64,000 nucleotides of DNA from Schistosoma mansoni (taxonomy: Eukaryota > Platyhelminthes > Trematoda > Strigeidida > Schistosomatidae): the NCBI RefSeq assembly GCF_000237925.1, contig NC_031498.1, positions 24,934,308 through 24,998,307 of the forward strand, written 5' to 3'. The translations under genes were made by a program, and so were the position numbers. The notes under the pieces were generated by a model that ran no database searches, had not been told where the DNA came from, and saw only the letters and a list, made by a program, of their open reading frames with translations. Positions 26,201 to 35,300 of the stretch are shown piece after piece (positions within the stretch are counted from its first letter, which is position 1; every line of letters begins with the position of its first letter).

Positions 26201-26446
26201 GGTGATCAATCTTTTCAATTATATACTGATTGTTTACCTGATTATTTTTGTTTAATTACAAATTTATCTCGTTGGTTTCAATATTCTAATCGTATCCAAG
26301 TAATAGGATCTAATAATAATAGTTATCAACATGAATCAAATAAATTAAATTATTCTAATAATTTCATTTTAAGACCTGAATTAATTGAAGAATTATATGA
26401 TTTTGAATCTGGATTAGAAACTCCATCAAATTCAAATGTTTTTTAA
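3641..26446 (+). CDS. ATRIP: ATR-interacting protein homologue, 12 exons
   Basis: Exons: 3641-3716, 3843-3976, 4759-5020, 6541-7111, 7837-8083, 12025-12280, 14811-15207, 16643-16936, 18341-18645, 20419-20609, 23211-23274 and 26013-26446. All borders are GT-AG, phases agree, and the 3231 nt encode 1076 residues plus stop. ATRIP loads the ATR kinase onto RPA-coated single-stranded DNA in the nucleus. Three features support the call. The acidic N-terminus [17 protein letters not shown] resembles the RPA-binding helix of ATRIP. Residues 59-155 form a coiled coil ([19 protein letters not shown], then [19 protein letters not shown]) close in pattern to the human ATRIP coiled coil. The C-terminus ([12 protein letters not shown], about 1054-1065) recalls the acidic ATR-binding tail. 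Residues 160-350 are low-complexity and rich in S, T and P; the rest is helical and poorly conserved. It is longer than human ATRIP (about 790 residues). The first introns are short (126 and 782 bp), later ones reach 3.9 kb. The identity rests on the N-terminal third and the tail; another coiled-coil repair protein is possible. Confidence 0.7.
5108..5235 (-). repeat. LINE 3'-tail fragment (CTGA family)
   Basis: In ATRIP intron 3. Resembles the reverse complement of the CTGA-tailed LINE 3' UTR (CAGTCATAAGCAATGTAGAA, then ACATTTATGCATCAGTTCAA), strongly diverged. Confidence 0.5.
5608..5820 (+). repeat. 520-bp retroposon family, 3' part
   Basis: 5'-truncated copy in ATRIP intron 3. It covers the segment from CATCTCC through CACCTGCTTCAG and GTTCAAATAAAATAAAATAA. 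The tail is a pure run of AAATA units, unlike the shorter tails of other copies. Confidence 0.8.
5966..6495 (+). repeat. 520-bp retroposon family, full-length copy
   Basis: Begins GCCCCCAAATGTCCTGG and ends TTTAAATAAGTATATAAATA, close to the start of ATRIP exon 4 at 6541. Spans all blocks of the family in order. No clear target duplication was found. Confidence 0.85.
7117..7154 (+). repeat. TTA trinucleotide microsatellite
   Basis: About twelve TTA units begin a few bases inside ATRIP intron 4, directly after the donor AGCAG/GTCAGA. If the intron were retained the frame would read a run of tyrosines and then stop. Confidence 0.9.
7370..7500 (-). repeat. tRNA-like SINE
   Basis: The reverse strand reads GAGCGGTGACTTAGTGATTA (box A-like) followed by TGATTGGAATCCCACTTCA (box B-like). 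It is the same family as 17025-17190 and 15265-15430. Confidence 0.5.
8228..11407 (-). mobile_element. Near full-length RTE-like LINE (SR2-like)
   Basis: A 3180-bp insertion, antisense in ATRIP intron 5, flanked by a perfect 16-bp duplication TAATATAACTAGATTA (8212-8227 and 11408-11423). Reading from 11317 leftward: an N-terminal AP endonuclease ([39 protein letters not shown] near 10430), then the reverse transcriptase ([62 protein letters not shown]) and a C-terminal tail. The single ORF expected of RTE elements is split by about four frame shifts or stops. The catalytic box reads VDDL where family members usually have FADDL or YADDL. The 3' end on the element strand is GTAACAGGCGTAAG. The perfect target duplication argues for a fairly recent insertion. 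Assignment to SR2/SjR2 is from memory of the protein family. Confidence 0.9.
12339..12811 (+). repeat. 520-bp retroposon family, near full-length
   Basis: Starts CCCCCAGATGCTGTGGTAC and ends TGTGCTCAAATAAATA, in ATRIP intron 6, about 60 bases after the donor of exon 6. More diverged than other copies and shortened by internal deletions. Confidence 0.8.
13485..13714 (-). repeat. 520-bp retroposon family, internally deleted
   Basis: Both termini are present (TTATTTGAACACATAAATAT at the tail end, GTACCAGGGCATTTGTGGG at the head end), but the middle of about 300 bp is missing between GAAGCAGGTGG and ACTTCCCTGGCAGAGG. Confidence 0.85.
15265..15430 (+). repeat. tRNA-like SINE
   Basis: Contains GACTCAGTGGTTGTGAT (box A-like), CCAGGTTCGAATTCCCC (box B) and then the shared body GTTTAGGCAGCCGGTCAGTA. 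Ends in a region rich in A near 15435. In ATRIP intron 7. Confidence 0.55.
15680..16305 (+). mobile_element. RTE-like LINE 3' fragment, interrupted
   Basis: Same family as 8228-11407. Reads KIRIF before the interruption at 15730-15861, then [36 protein letters not shown] and the C-terminus. Ends GTAACAGGCGTAAGTAAGTA. 5'-truncated; an Sm-alpha fragment sits inside it between copies of a 13-bp duplication. Confidence 0.85.
15730..15861 (-). repeat. Sm-alpha-like fragment nested in a LINE
   Basis: Matches the 3' half of the Sm-alpha-like unit on the minus strand (TGAATTAAGG, then CAGTTGCAGTCC and CAAACAAACAATAC). It is flanked by GAATGTCAAGTCA at 15717-15729 and 15862-15874; the LINE reading resumes exactly after the second copy. 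The tRNA-like head and the ribozyme are absent from this 5'-truncated copy. Confidence 0.85.
17025..17190 (+). repeat. tRNA-like SINE
   Basis: GAGCGGTGACTCTGTGGTGA (box A region), CAGGTTTGAATCCCGTCCC (box B region), then TTTTGGTTTGGACAACCGGT. Followed by an AAT microsatellite at 17191-17230 that may have grown from the SINE tail. In ATRIP intron 8. Confidence 0.6.
17191..17230 (+). repeat. AAT microsatellite
   Basis: About thirteen AAT units at the 3' end of the preceding SINE. Confidence 0.9.
17430..17744 (+). mobile_element. RTE-like LINE fragment, RT palm
   Basis: Same family as 8228-11407. Reads [34 protein letters not shown] and [10 protein letters not shown]. It is cut off at the junction with an inverted 520-bp family copy at 17745. 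Confidence 0.85.
17745..18122 (-). repeat. 520-bp retroposon family, both ends truncated
   Basis: Covers the middle of the family, from CACACAAATTATTCCATTTG to GGTGAGTAGGACTTCCCC, on the minus strand. It lacks the A-rich tail and the GCCCCCAAATG head and abuts a LINE fragment without a visible duplication. Confidence 0.8.
18646..20418. other. ATRIP intron 9, no element recognised
   Basis: About 1.8 kb with no repeat or gene that I recognise, apart from a short AATC tandem run at about 19189-19211. Confidence 0.5.
20690..20737 (-). ncRNA. Hammerhead ribozyme, intact core
   Basis: On the minus strand: CTGACGAG, then stem II GTCC / GGAC with loop CAGATA, then CGAAA, then stem III ACGC / GCGT, then the cleavage triplet GTC before CTGGAT. 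This is a type I hammerhead as described for Sm-alpha satellite RNA. All conserved core bases are present. Stem I is weakened because the 5' strand reads CTGCAG instead of ATCCAG. Predicted cleavage lies between plus-strand positions 20700 and 20699. Confidence 0.8.
20915..20966 (+). ncRNA. Hammerhead ribozyme, inactive relic
   Basis: Second ribozyme of the same insertion, on the plus strand. The core reads CTGACAAG, so the catalytic G8 is A, and the GTC cleavage triplet is replaced in GCCAAACTGG. Stem II and CGAAA are kept. Expected to be inactive. Confidence 0.75.
21860..22270 (+). mobile_element. 5'-truncated LINE, CTGA-tailed family
   Basis: A 411-bp insertion in ATRIP intron 10, flanked by the perfect 12-bp duplication GAGATAACTTTC (21848-21859 and 22271-22282). 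It encodes only the LINE C-terminus ([18 protein letters not shown], then HSLCSPKF and stop), a UTR, and ends in a run of CTGA repeats. Confidence 0.9.
22538..23057 (-). repeat. 520-bp retroposon family, full-length with target duplication
   Basis: Complete copy of 520 bp on the minus strand in ATRIP intron 10. It is flanked by CAGTCATTTATGA at 22525-22537 and 23058-23070, a perfect 13-bp duplication; the first base may belong to the element. It ends 153 bp before exon 11. It is almost identical to the inverted copy at 24617-25143. The long reading frame that crosses it is not a gene. Confidence 0.9.
23395..23530 (-). repeat. Sm-alpha-like fragment, degenerate
   Basis: In ATRIP intron 11. 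The minus strand shows a decayed hammerhead region (GAATAGTCCCATACAAGAC) and a tRNA-like head region (AAGTTCGAGTCTCAATGTG). The ribozyme core is not intact. Confidence 0.6.
23850..23990 (+). repeat. Sm-alpha-like head fragment
   Basis: Retains TTAGTAGCTAAGGGGATAAC, GGCGTTTGAAACGAA and the GTACATCCAGCTACCGAG region, then diverges where the ribozyme should continue. Confidence 0.6.
24617..25143 (+). repeat. 520-bp retroposon family, full-length, between 50-bp repeats
   Basis: Starts GCCTCCAAATGCCC and ends GTTTACATAATAAATCATAA, in ATRIP intron 11. Differs from 22538-23057 at only a few positions (for example CGAAGG versus CAAAGG, and CTGAGAAG versus CTGGGAAG). It lies between direct repeats of 50 bp (24559-24608 and 25144-25193) that differ at two bases. 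Eight extra bases separate the left repeat from the element head. Confidence 0.9.
25290..25762 (+). repeat. 520-bp retroposon family, near full-length
   Basis: Starts GCCCCCAAATGCACTGG and ends TTTGAATAAACAAAGAAATA. A deletion removes the segment between AACCAATGGTGCACATAGG and CTACCATGAGACTGC. Third member of the family within 3.3 kb. Confidence 0.85.
25983..26012 (+). promoter_or_regulatory. Long TTTC polypyrimidine tract before ATRIP exon 12
   Basis: A run of TTTC repeats ends CTCCTACAG and forms the acceptor of the last ATRIP exon. It is both microsatellite and splice signal. Confidence 0.7.
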
Positions 26447-26721
26447 CCTTCTTTCCCTTCTGAGGTATCATTATTCAATGTTGTACATTTTGTAAATAAG
26501 TTTTAGTTACTGTGCTGTAAATTGTTTTTCACTCTGTATAAATCAATACTTCTCTTTTTTCCTTTCTTTTAAACTTTTTTTTATCACAAGTTACCGTTCT
26601 GTTTTGCCTCCTGATGTAGTTAGTTGTTCAATTCTATTTGCATTTCGTTTCCCCTTTGTTTTCAGAGAGAGAGAGAGGGGGGGTGGGAAGACTACAACAT
26701 ACTGTTCTGTAAATATTATTG

Positions 26722-26727
26722 AATAAA
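26722..26727 (+). terminator. Polyadenylation signal AATAAA of ATRIP
   Basis: First canonical AATAAA after the ATRIP stop at 26444-26446, giving a 3' UTR of about 300 nt. Inferred, not shown. Confidence 0.5.
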
Positions 26728-27164
26728 ATGACTTATGATTTTGTAGCGTATAGTTTTTCATTTAATCCTTCTGATTAGTTTATTTATTGTCAATCCAAGA
26801 GTAATGTTGGTTGTTAGTCAACGGTAACGAGCAAATTTCGGCTATACTTTTCCCAATTCATTTAATGGTTGATTGTTGTCAATTTGAGTGTAATTTCTAT
26901 TATATTTGTGCTATTCATTTGGCATGTGTCAGATATGTCCGAAATGTTCATAGAAATAGTGTCGGATAACTTTATCCTCGTGAAATGAAATTGTCCGAAA
27001 AGAATTACACTTTTTCATAAAGCATGTCCACTAAATGAATGTAAAAATGATCGAAAATGCTGGATATTACACAATTGGTGAGCATTTAAATATTCGTGGA
27101 CAATCTTAGCGGTTTGTTAAAATTTATATGATCGATTGTTGGATGGTTTTATTTTTACGGTCTT

Positions 27165-27360
27165 ATATTTGCCAAGGTGGTTATGGTTTGGGAGGTGACA
27201 GTACTCGGCTTTCATCTACTAGGTTCCAGGTTCGGGTATTCCAACGTATACTTCAGTTTGGTCAACCGGGCGGTTTTCCTAGACTCCACATCTAAAGTAT
27301 GGTTCAAAATTGACTTAAAAGTATGCATTCCAGTCAGTAACTGAAGAATGATAGCAAATT
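27165..27360 (+). repeat. tRNA-like SINE
   Basis: GTGGTTATGGTTTGGGAGGT, CCAGGTTCGGGTATTCC (box B) and then TCAGTTTGGTCAACCGGGC. Same family as 15265-15430. Confidence 0.5.
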
Positions 27361-28408
27361 ATGAGTCAGTAAACAGGATTTTTTTGGGACACCACTCATT
27401 ATTTCTTATGGGGGGATATAGGATTTTGAATAGGTATCTATCCTTCATCTCATAAGTCTAAAGTTTAGAACAGCAAAGAGAAATTGTTTAAATTTCTGGG
27501 TATATCTTCCTTTGGCAGTTAATTTCTGTGCGAGCCAAAGTTGTTCGATTGACATGATTGTTTTTCCAGTCACATTTCACAGAGTATGTTTGATAAATTC
27601 ATTTCGAAACTTAACAAATATATAAGTTTTTTCAGTATGAGGTTATGGAGATTATTGGATTTCATTGAAATCATGAACCGATCTGAGTCCAGTGCTTTCA
27701 GATTTTTCATGGTAGTCTAACTCAAACCAGTGGAGTATTTGAATGTTGTTTACACTGTAAATACTATCGTAACTTGTACGTAAAATTTATCACTACAACC
27801 CATCCATCATCAAGTAAGAGTTTGTGTACTCGGATCTGAGCACAACCGTTTCTATGCAGGCCGATGATATTATCCAACTGTTGAAATTGAATTGCCTAGT
27901 TTGGATTCATACTCATGACATATTTGTTAACAACTGAATGCTCTGACTAACAGACTATCGTTCCATGCACAAGGAATGTATATTTGATTAAATTGGTGTA
28001 CAAATGGTTATTATGCTTGTATACCTGAGAAATGTAATGTATAGTGTTAATGACTAACTGAATAGTATGCTCCATCTAATATTTTTTATCATGACAGAAG
28101 CATTTTTTTACTTCACACCTCCACACATGTTAATATGTCTAACGTCATTTCAGACTTTGGATTTGTTTTAAGTCATTGGATATTTATTCAAAAATAACCG
28201 AATAAAGACTTATCTTGATGATTTATAACGATCGGACCCAATGTGAATTTATTGAAAAGAATATTCTTCTACCACATATCTGCTTTCTTCATAAAGGAAT
28301 GTCAGTCAGTCAGTCGGCTACAACGTAGAACCATGCTATACTAGTCAATACCACATAAACTGTTGGTGGGTTTATCTATTATCTGTCTTGCGATCTTTCT
28401 GGCTGCGC

Positions 28409-28930
28409 GCCCCCAAATGCCCTGACACGGCCGAGAGTGGGGAAAGTTTACTCTCCCTCTCAAAATGCTCTCACGTGGCTACGCGTATATAGCCTCTACC
28501 AGGGAAGTCCTACTCATTGCCTTCTCGTGCCACAGGTGTTGTTTACGAAATTGAGAGGACGAAAAGCGAATGTCCGGTGCTTTAACCGGGTTGGTGGACA
28601 CACAAAGTCCACCTAGGGGAGTTGCAAAACTCTGACTCCAAACCAATGGTTCACATGGGCTCCAGTATCCTGAAGGAACAAATGGCGCATGAATCAATCG
28701 TTGGTCACCGTCTACCATGGGACTGCATCTCCTCACGATGCTCCACTGCCTTGTGGATCAGACCTTCAGTTCGAAGGCTCCGGGTGTGGCCCCCTAAGAA
28801 AACCAGCTGCTTTGGTTTGGGCACCCGAGCAGTACCACAGCCGTCAAAAAAATCACATGAGATTTGTGTGGCACATATATATCTGGTGCCCCTTTGTTCC
28901 AATATTTAAGTGCTTAAATAAAATAAAAAA
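28409..28930 (+). repeat. 520-bp retroposon family, full-length
   Basis: Starts GCCCCCAAATGCCCTGAC and ends AAGTGCTTAAATAAAATAA. All blocks are present. It is the nearest repeat upstream of UMPS (about 430 bp). Confidence 0.85.
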
Positions 28931-29329
28931 AACTCACTACTAGTATTTTAATGACTAATTAGGATACTATTTTGCTAAAGTTGTATGTTGTTCCACGTAA
29001 TAAGGATTATTTCTCTTCAACATTCCCACTTGATATATATAAGTAGTATTCATTCAAACTTGAATAATATTCATACGTTTCCAAGTTTGCTATTTGTATT
29101 CCTTACACTCAGATATCTTTAAATGTTATGTGGTTGGAGTTGATAGGGGATCATTCAGAATCAGAGTTACTTCTACTCAGCTATTCAAGCATTGTTTGAC
29201 ATCCTGTAGGAACAAACAAACATGGCATTGTTTACTTTTCAATGATCAAACAATACTATCTCTGACATCTATCCATTTGGATAATAACAATATTACAGTT
29301 GGATTGTATTTCATGCTAATATTGTTCAA

Positions 29330-29357
29330 TTTTATCTAATTGTAGTAATATTTGATT
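29330..29357 (+). promoter_or_regulatory. Acceptor-like site 12 nt before the UMPS start codon
   Basis: TTTTATCTAATTGTAG ends at 29345 and the ATG follows at 29358. The pattern fits a 3' splice site, either of a 5'-UTR intron or of spliced-leader trans-splicing, and would leave a 12-nt leader before the start codon. Confidence 0.4.
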
Positions 29358-32300
29358 ATGGAAAGAAGTCGTATAGCTTTAACGTTTTACGATATGGGTG
29401 TAGTGAAATTTGGAAAATATCAATTGAAGTCAGGTATAATCTCTCCAATCTATATTGATTTACGAATTCTTATTTCTTCACCTAAATTTATGGTGAGTTC
29501 TGTTTTATTCGCTGTCATCTACATCAGGTTTTTTGATTTGCAAAGTGAATATCGTAGTATTATTTTATTAGGGTTCATATTGTTACTATGGTTAACATTC
29601 AAAACTGAATTGATCAGTCTCTGTTTGCATGTAGGTACTTTTTTAGTGAACAAGGACAATTTGACTGTTCCTTCTGCAAATATCCGTCCATAATCTCCGA
29701 TTATAATTGTTCATACATTTTCGTACCAATTGTGTTTCGTTCCCGTTCTCTCCTTATCGATCTTCTACTGAAATACATTCAATGCCCGACCATCACCATA
29801 TACTACTTATGTGGATATCAGTAACCCACACCACACTTTGAAAGCATCTCTTGATAATTAGAATTAAAAATTGATTTGACTTCGAAAATGTCTGACAGAG
29901 TGATTTATATTCCATGTAAGCGGCAATAATTCCTAGCTGTGATTCATACCTGAATACTACGAATTATTTTCCTCTTATACTCTCACCTATTTCAGGAAAC
30001 TATCTTGCAAGAAAGATTTCTTGTTAGCAATCAAAATAGATAGATTCATTCAAACATTATTAAGGTATCAATATGTGCATAATGATTTTGAAAGTAGGAT
30101 GAACGTTAAGCGTACTAAAGGAATTAGTGAATAATAGGCATATGTAAGGGATATTAGAATTTAGAAAAAATGAAAATAATTAAGTAATCAAATGAGGAAG
30201 TTATTTCCCAACAATTTAACATCCCTAACACAGGAGTTTGGAACCTACGTTTCATGGTTATTTGAAACTCATCAGCCTAAAGTACCTTCATCTCACTTTT
30301 ACTGTTACATTTTCGTGAATATCATCAAAGGAAGGATCTGTCACATTCACCGACTAATATACCCATATTCTGTGTGTAATGATTGTCATCCTGATTATCA
30401 ACGATGGATTAACGCAAACTTGATGACTTTTGATGTTAAGTAGTCGGAGATAATTGATAAAGGAGCTGTAAACCTATGTTTCATACTAGTTTGGACTCTT
30501 CAGATAGGCTTACTTGCAATCTTGAAAGGACTGATTGTGCCCATGGGAATTGAACTTGCTCCATCTGATTTAATAACCCTAAATGTCATCACTTGTGCAT
30601 TCTGTCTATTATTGACCTATACGACTTAGATATTTACACTGATATGTCATCAAGTAGCAACTAATGTCACGTTTATCTAGTCCTTGGTGTTGATCAGTCG
30701 AATGCCAGTTAACATGAAACCTATATTTATGGTCTGCTGCTGATTATCTCCAACCATTCAGCATCAATATTTGGTCACTTAGACCAGCCGCAACATGTGC
30801 AACTTGATCTGTAGTATCCAATCAACATTAAAGGATTAATATGCCATTGATTACTTTTTAGTAATCATCAATCTAAATGTCAAGACCAATTATATATGCA
30901 TCAGTATGCTGAAAACAAAATTTCTTTACGATAAAAAGTTAATATATGGATAGATGCTTTCGTCAAAACACACATAAATGTCTATTAACTAACAATCTTG
31001 TTCGTGACAATACATGATTTTATCATTTAATGCAAGTGGAAAGCTAGTTTTTGTCACCAGTTTCAGCTGGGAAAGCAATTAAAAACAAAAGTGATTCTTT
31101 GTCCTAACTTGATACTTATAGACACTGAACGGTTATCCCTATTTATGACACCTAACGCAGGACTTGAAACTTACTATGTAGCGGTTTGCATTATCACGTT
31201 GCTGATACTTTGACGGAAATCTGATCAGTCCTGGTTAGCACATGTAAATCTTGTGCAGATTGCTTCAATGTAGCCAATATGATGATCCAAGCGATTACAT
31301 ACTAAATTAAAATCCACATCCCGCTACACAAATCAGTGACTATCTGGATTCAGTAGCTGAGTGGATCTTCATGATACTGGCCTGAAGTCCCGGGGTGAAT
31401 ATCAGGTGCACCCGGCTGGTGATTCTCAATTGGGACAAAACGTGGATCATGGATTTCACTGCTACTCACATTCCATCTATTTTTATATGACCAATTGTCT
31501 TTTTCGTTATTTTTCTTACCAAATAAAAGAGTATTCTGACTAGATTTATTTATTTATTTGTATCTAAATTTAGGATGAAATTGCACAATCACTTATCGCT
31601 TTATTGCCAAATAATGGAATAGATCTTATATGTGGTGTTCCATATGCCGCCTTACCAATAGCAGCGGTAATTTGCATACTTTTTTAAGAGAAAAAAACTT
31701 TCTCGGTTATGTTATGCTGCATTATAATTTTACACAATTTCCGATGTTTATTGATATCTTATCCCTTGTAATCCAATCATACAGGTTTATTGTACAAATA
31801 CATTTTACTACTGAAAACAAAGAATAAGTAGCAAACTGTAAATGTTCCTATTTCCGAATCTTGGTGAGTTTGCAGGTGTACACTGGTGGAACGAGTCTAA
31901 TACTAGGACGAGAAAGCTATCCGGTTTTCTCTGGGGCATTCTAACTGACAAATAAACCTAGAAAAGAAATATCATTGACTTGATCAATAAGATAAACAGC
32001 AGTCGTAATTAACAATAACACAGTTTTTCGTATACATGATTGAAAATGATGACATAATAATAGTTTGATTGTTTGTGAAAAGTGAGGATTTATATGACTC
32101 CTAAGCTAGATAAGAAAAACGAACATTCCTAACATTGATCAAATAGTTTGCTAGTGTGTATGAATTGTGTGTATGAATTGTGATATCTTAAAGTTTGGAT
32201 TACTTTAGTGATACTAACCGGTTGTCCATATGATAAAATGTTAGAATGGGTCCAAGGGAGTGACTGAAGATCAGTACTTCAAAGAGTCAATTACTTTAAT

Positions 32301-35300
32301 CAATGAGTCAACAGTCCATTAATTGGTTCTATACACTTTCATGATAATTTTATTGTTATATCGTGTGCGTACCCAGTTGTTATATCGATTGAGTGAGTAC
32401 GCTGTTTAGTATATGAACGTGATAAGACCGCCTATCATAGAGCATTGAGTTTATCGATCGGATTAATGATACACAAAAGCCGCACGAGCAGTCTTGACTA
32501 CTTATCAGTCCTGCTTCCTGCCTAGCCCAGCCAGTTAAGTCCACAACACCAATAACAGCCTCTGCAATATGAACCATTATTCTCAAACATCCTGGGTTTA
32601 TATAAGAACTCTCGTCTAAATTAGAGCGAATAGTTTCACAGTATCCTGGGTTTATATACCAAACAAACTGACCACATCGTACCATAAAATAGAAAATAAC
32701 ATTTGTACAAGATTTGGCCAAATGTGGCTGTGTATAGGGGGAACAGTAATCAATAGACTGGGAATAACTCAAGAATGGTAAATTGTATAATAATAGTTCA
32801 TAGGTCATAATAAAGGTCATAATAAAAGGAACATGAATATGAATAGTTAAGTTACTTAGCAATTATACAATAGGAAATATATATATTACATTGGTCCGTA
32901 AATAGTCCTCAAGTTACCATTCATAAATCTCCACGGGATATAACATGGTTGATTAATACTGTAATATTTGATTATTGATAAGTAATCGAGTAATTTTTAG
33001 TAATTGTTTTCTGATAATCACGTATTGTCTTTGATGATCCTTTGTCCATTATCGTATCCACACCGCTAGTCAACAGGTTTTTTGGTTCTATCAGATTTCT
33101 TTGTTTCACACTATTGATCTAGTCTGTTACACTATTTAGAGTATTTATATTAGTAGTGGGCTGAGCCATGTTGGTAGATGTAGACTAGTTGGTTAGAGTC
33201 CGCGTGACTATTGTAATCAATGGTTGGAGACTCTGTATGACATGGCTCAGAATCGATCACAATGGAGTAGGTGTATACACTCTTTATCTTCCCTCAAACT
33301 ATGAGATTAAAATTGCTTCATATCTGTCTTCCTTCCTGTACTATATCCTTATGTACAATCTTTCTTTTATATATTACCACTATTAAATTGACTACTTCTA
33401 TGAATTCGGTGTTCATCTTGTTGTGTAAATGAGGTATGGGAACTTGGACCGATGCACATATGTGCCTGGTTCTACGTTGTAGCTGACTGACTGATTTATA
33501 TTAGTCCCATAACATTTGAACATGTCACGGGTAAGTAACCAATAAATAGTCATTAGTTAATTGGTTTTATTTAATAATACGATACATGAATAACGTGTGC
33601 TCTTCCTACCGTTTAATATCATTACGAAAAATATGAAAGATGTCCACGACAGAATGGGGACTATACAATTAAAATGTCTAATTTTGAAACTCACTATTAT
33701 TAAACGGAATTAACTTCTTGTACTCGATCCCATTGAAAGTATTGACACGTATTGTCGAGGAATCTAAAGATACAATCAAACTATCTTTTAATAAACATCA
33801 GTCAGTCAGCTACAACGTAGGACCAGGCACATATATGCATCGGTCCAAGTTCCCATACCTCATTTACACAACAAGATGAACACCGAATTCATAGAAGTAG
33901 TCAATTTAATAGTGGTAATATATAAAAGAAAGATTGTACATAAGGATATAGTACAGGAAGGAAGACAGATATGAAGCAATTTTAATCTCATAGTTTGAGG
34001 AAAGATAAAGAGTGTATACACCTACTCCATTGTGATCGATTCTGAGCCATGTCATACAGAGTCTCCAACCATTGGTTACGATAGCCACGCGGACCCCAAC
34101 CAAGTAGTCTGCATCTACCAACATAGCTCAGACCGCAAGTTAGTGACTTCAAACACTGATGCCATGTTTTGGTTTGGCCGCCCCTAACTCTCTTCCAACC
34201 ACCCCCTACAGTAGTCAGCATTGCGCGTCGTGGTAATCGGTGTTCAGGCATACGTAACACGTGGCCCAACCATCTCAGTCGATGAAAATTTACAACCTCG
34301 TCAACTGACTTACTATCATTCCCTAATACCCTGCGTCTAACCTCACTATTACTTACCCGGTGATCCCAGCAGATGCGACCGATATTTCTAAGACATCTGT
34401 GATCAAATACTAGTAACTTACGAGTATCTTCTACTCCTAATGGTCATGTTTCACAGCCGTAAAGTAGAACAGAGCGAACTGCTTTGCAGTATACTCGTCC
34501 CTTAATTGATAGAGAGATATCTCGCCTTCGCCATAGGTGATTTAAGTTGGCAAAAGCTAAACGAGTTTTTTGAATACGTGCTGAGATTTCTTCAGATACC
34601 AACCCATTAGGGCTGGTCAAACTTCCAATAGACGGATATCTCATCTTTGCTATAGGCGACGCCATAAGTAACAAACATACAACTTAATCATTGTGTAAAG
34701 TGATAAAGATTTGTAGTTTTCAAAATTTCCTAGACATCACTTCAACTGAATCACTTAGAGGTGATTTTTGTGTTTTTTCTTTCGTTGTAAACTTTCCCAG
34801 ATTTCGCTTCTTTTTTTTTCACTTACTTAAAAAGTGTATTTCTGTTCATAAAAATATTCCAATGGTGATGTGTCGAAAAGAGGCAAAATCTTATGGAACT
34901 AAACAAATCATTGAAGGTATATGGAAGAATGGACAAAATTGTGTAATAATTGAAGATGTCATCACTTCTGGTAGTAGTGTTTGTTCAGTGGCTCAGGTAA
35001 ATGATTTCAATTGATTAGTTATTGTTTTCATCTGTGTATGTTAATTTAATTGCAACAAATAATTGGAAGTCAGAAACCAGGTACCTAGATGTTGAAGCGT
35101 TCAAAGGGACAAGGTGCATTTGCTTGTGTGGGTGTTTCGAAGGCTAACTATCACTCATGTCAAATGCTTAAATCCATTGATCTAAATTATCTAAGTATAT
35201 ATAACTTTTAATATGGGTTGTTAATGATAATTTAGTTAATACCCGTATCCTAGTGACTTTAATGATTAGTTGCGATATCAGTTGGGTAATCTTTAGAAAT

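Larger units (their letters stand above)
26728..29345. other. Intergenic region between ATRIP and UMPS
   Basis: Holds a tRNA-like SINE near 27165, an inverted LINE tail near 28300-28345 (GTCAGTCAGTCAGTCGGCTA) and a 520-bp family copy at 28409. The UMPS promoter should lie in its right part, but no TATA or other core element could be singled out. No coding frame is supported. Confidence 0.5.

Noticed and set aside
28295-28345. GTCAGTCAGTCAGTCGG run considered as a CRISPR-like or satellite repeat
   Set aside because: It is the inverted 3' tail of the CTGA-tailed LINE family, followed by its UTR sequence.
29094-29339. Open frame of 81 codons just upstream of UMPS
   Set aside because: No recognisable motif, not in phase with UMPS, and interrupted by the acceptor-like site before the UMPS start.
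32380-32862. Minus-strand open frame of 160 codons in UMPS intron 2
   Set aside because: No family resemblance, low-complexity composition, and it lies within a possible LTR-like repeat.
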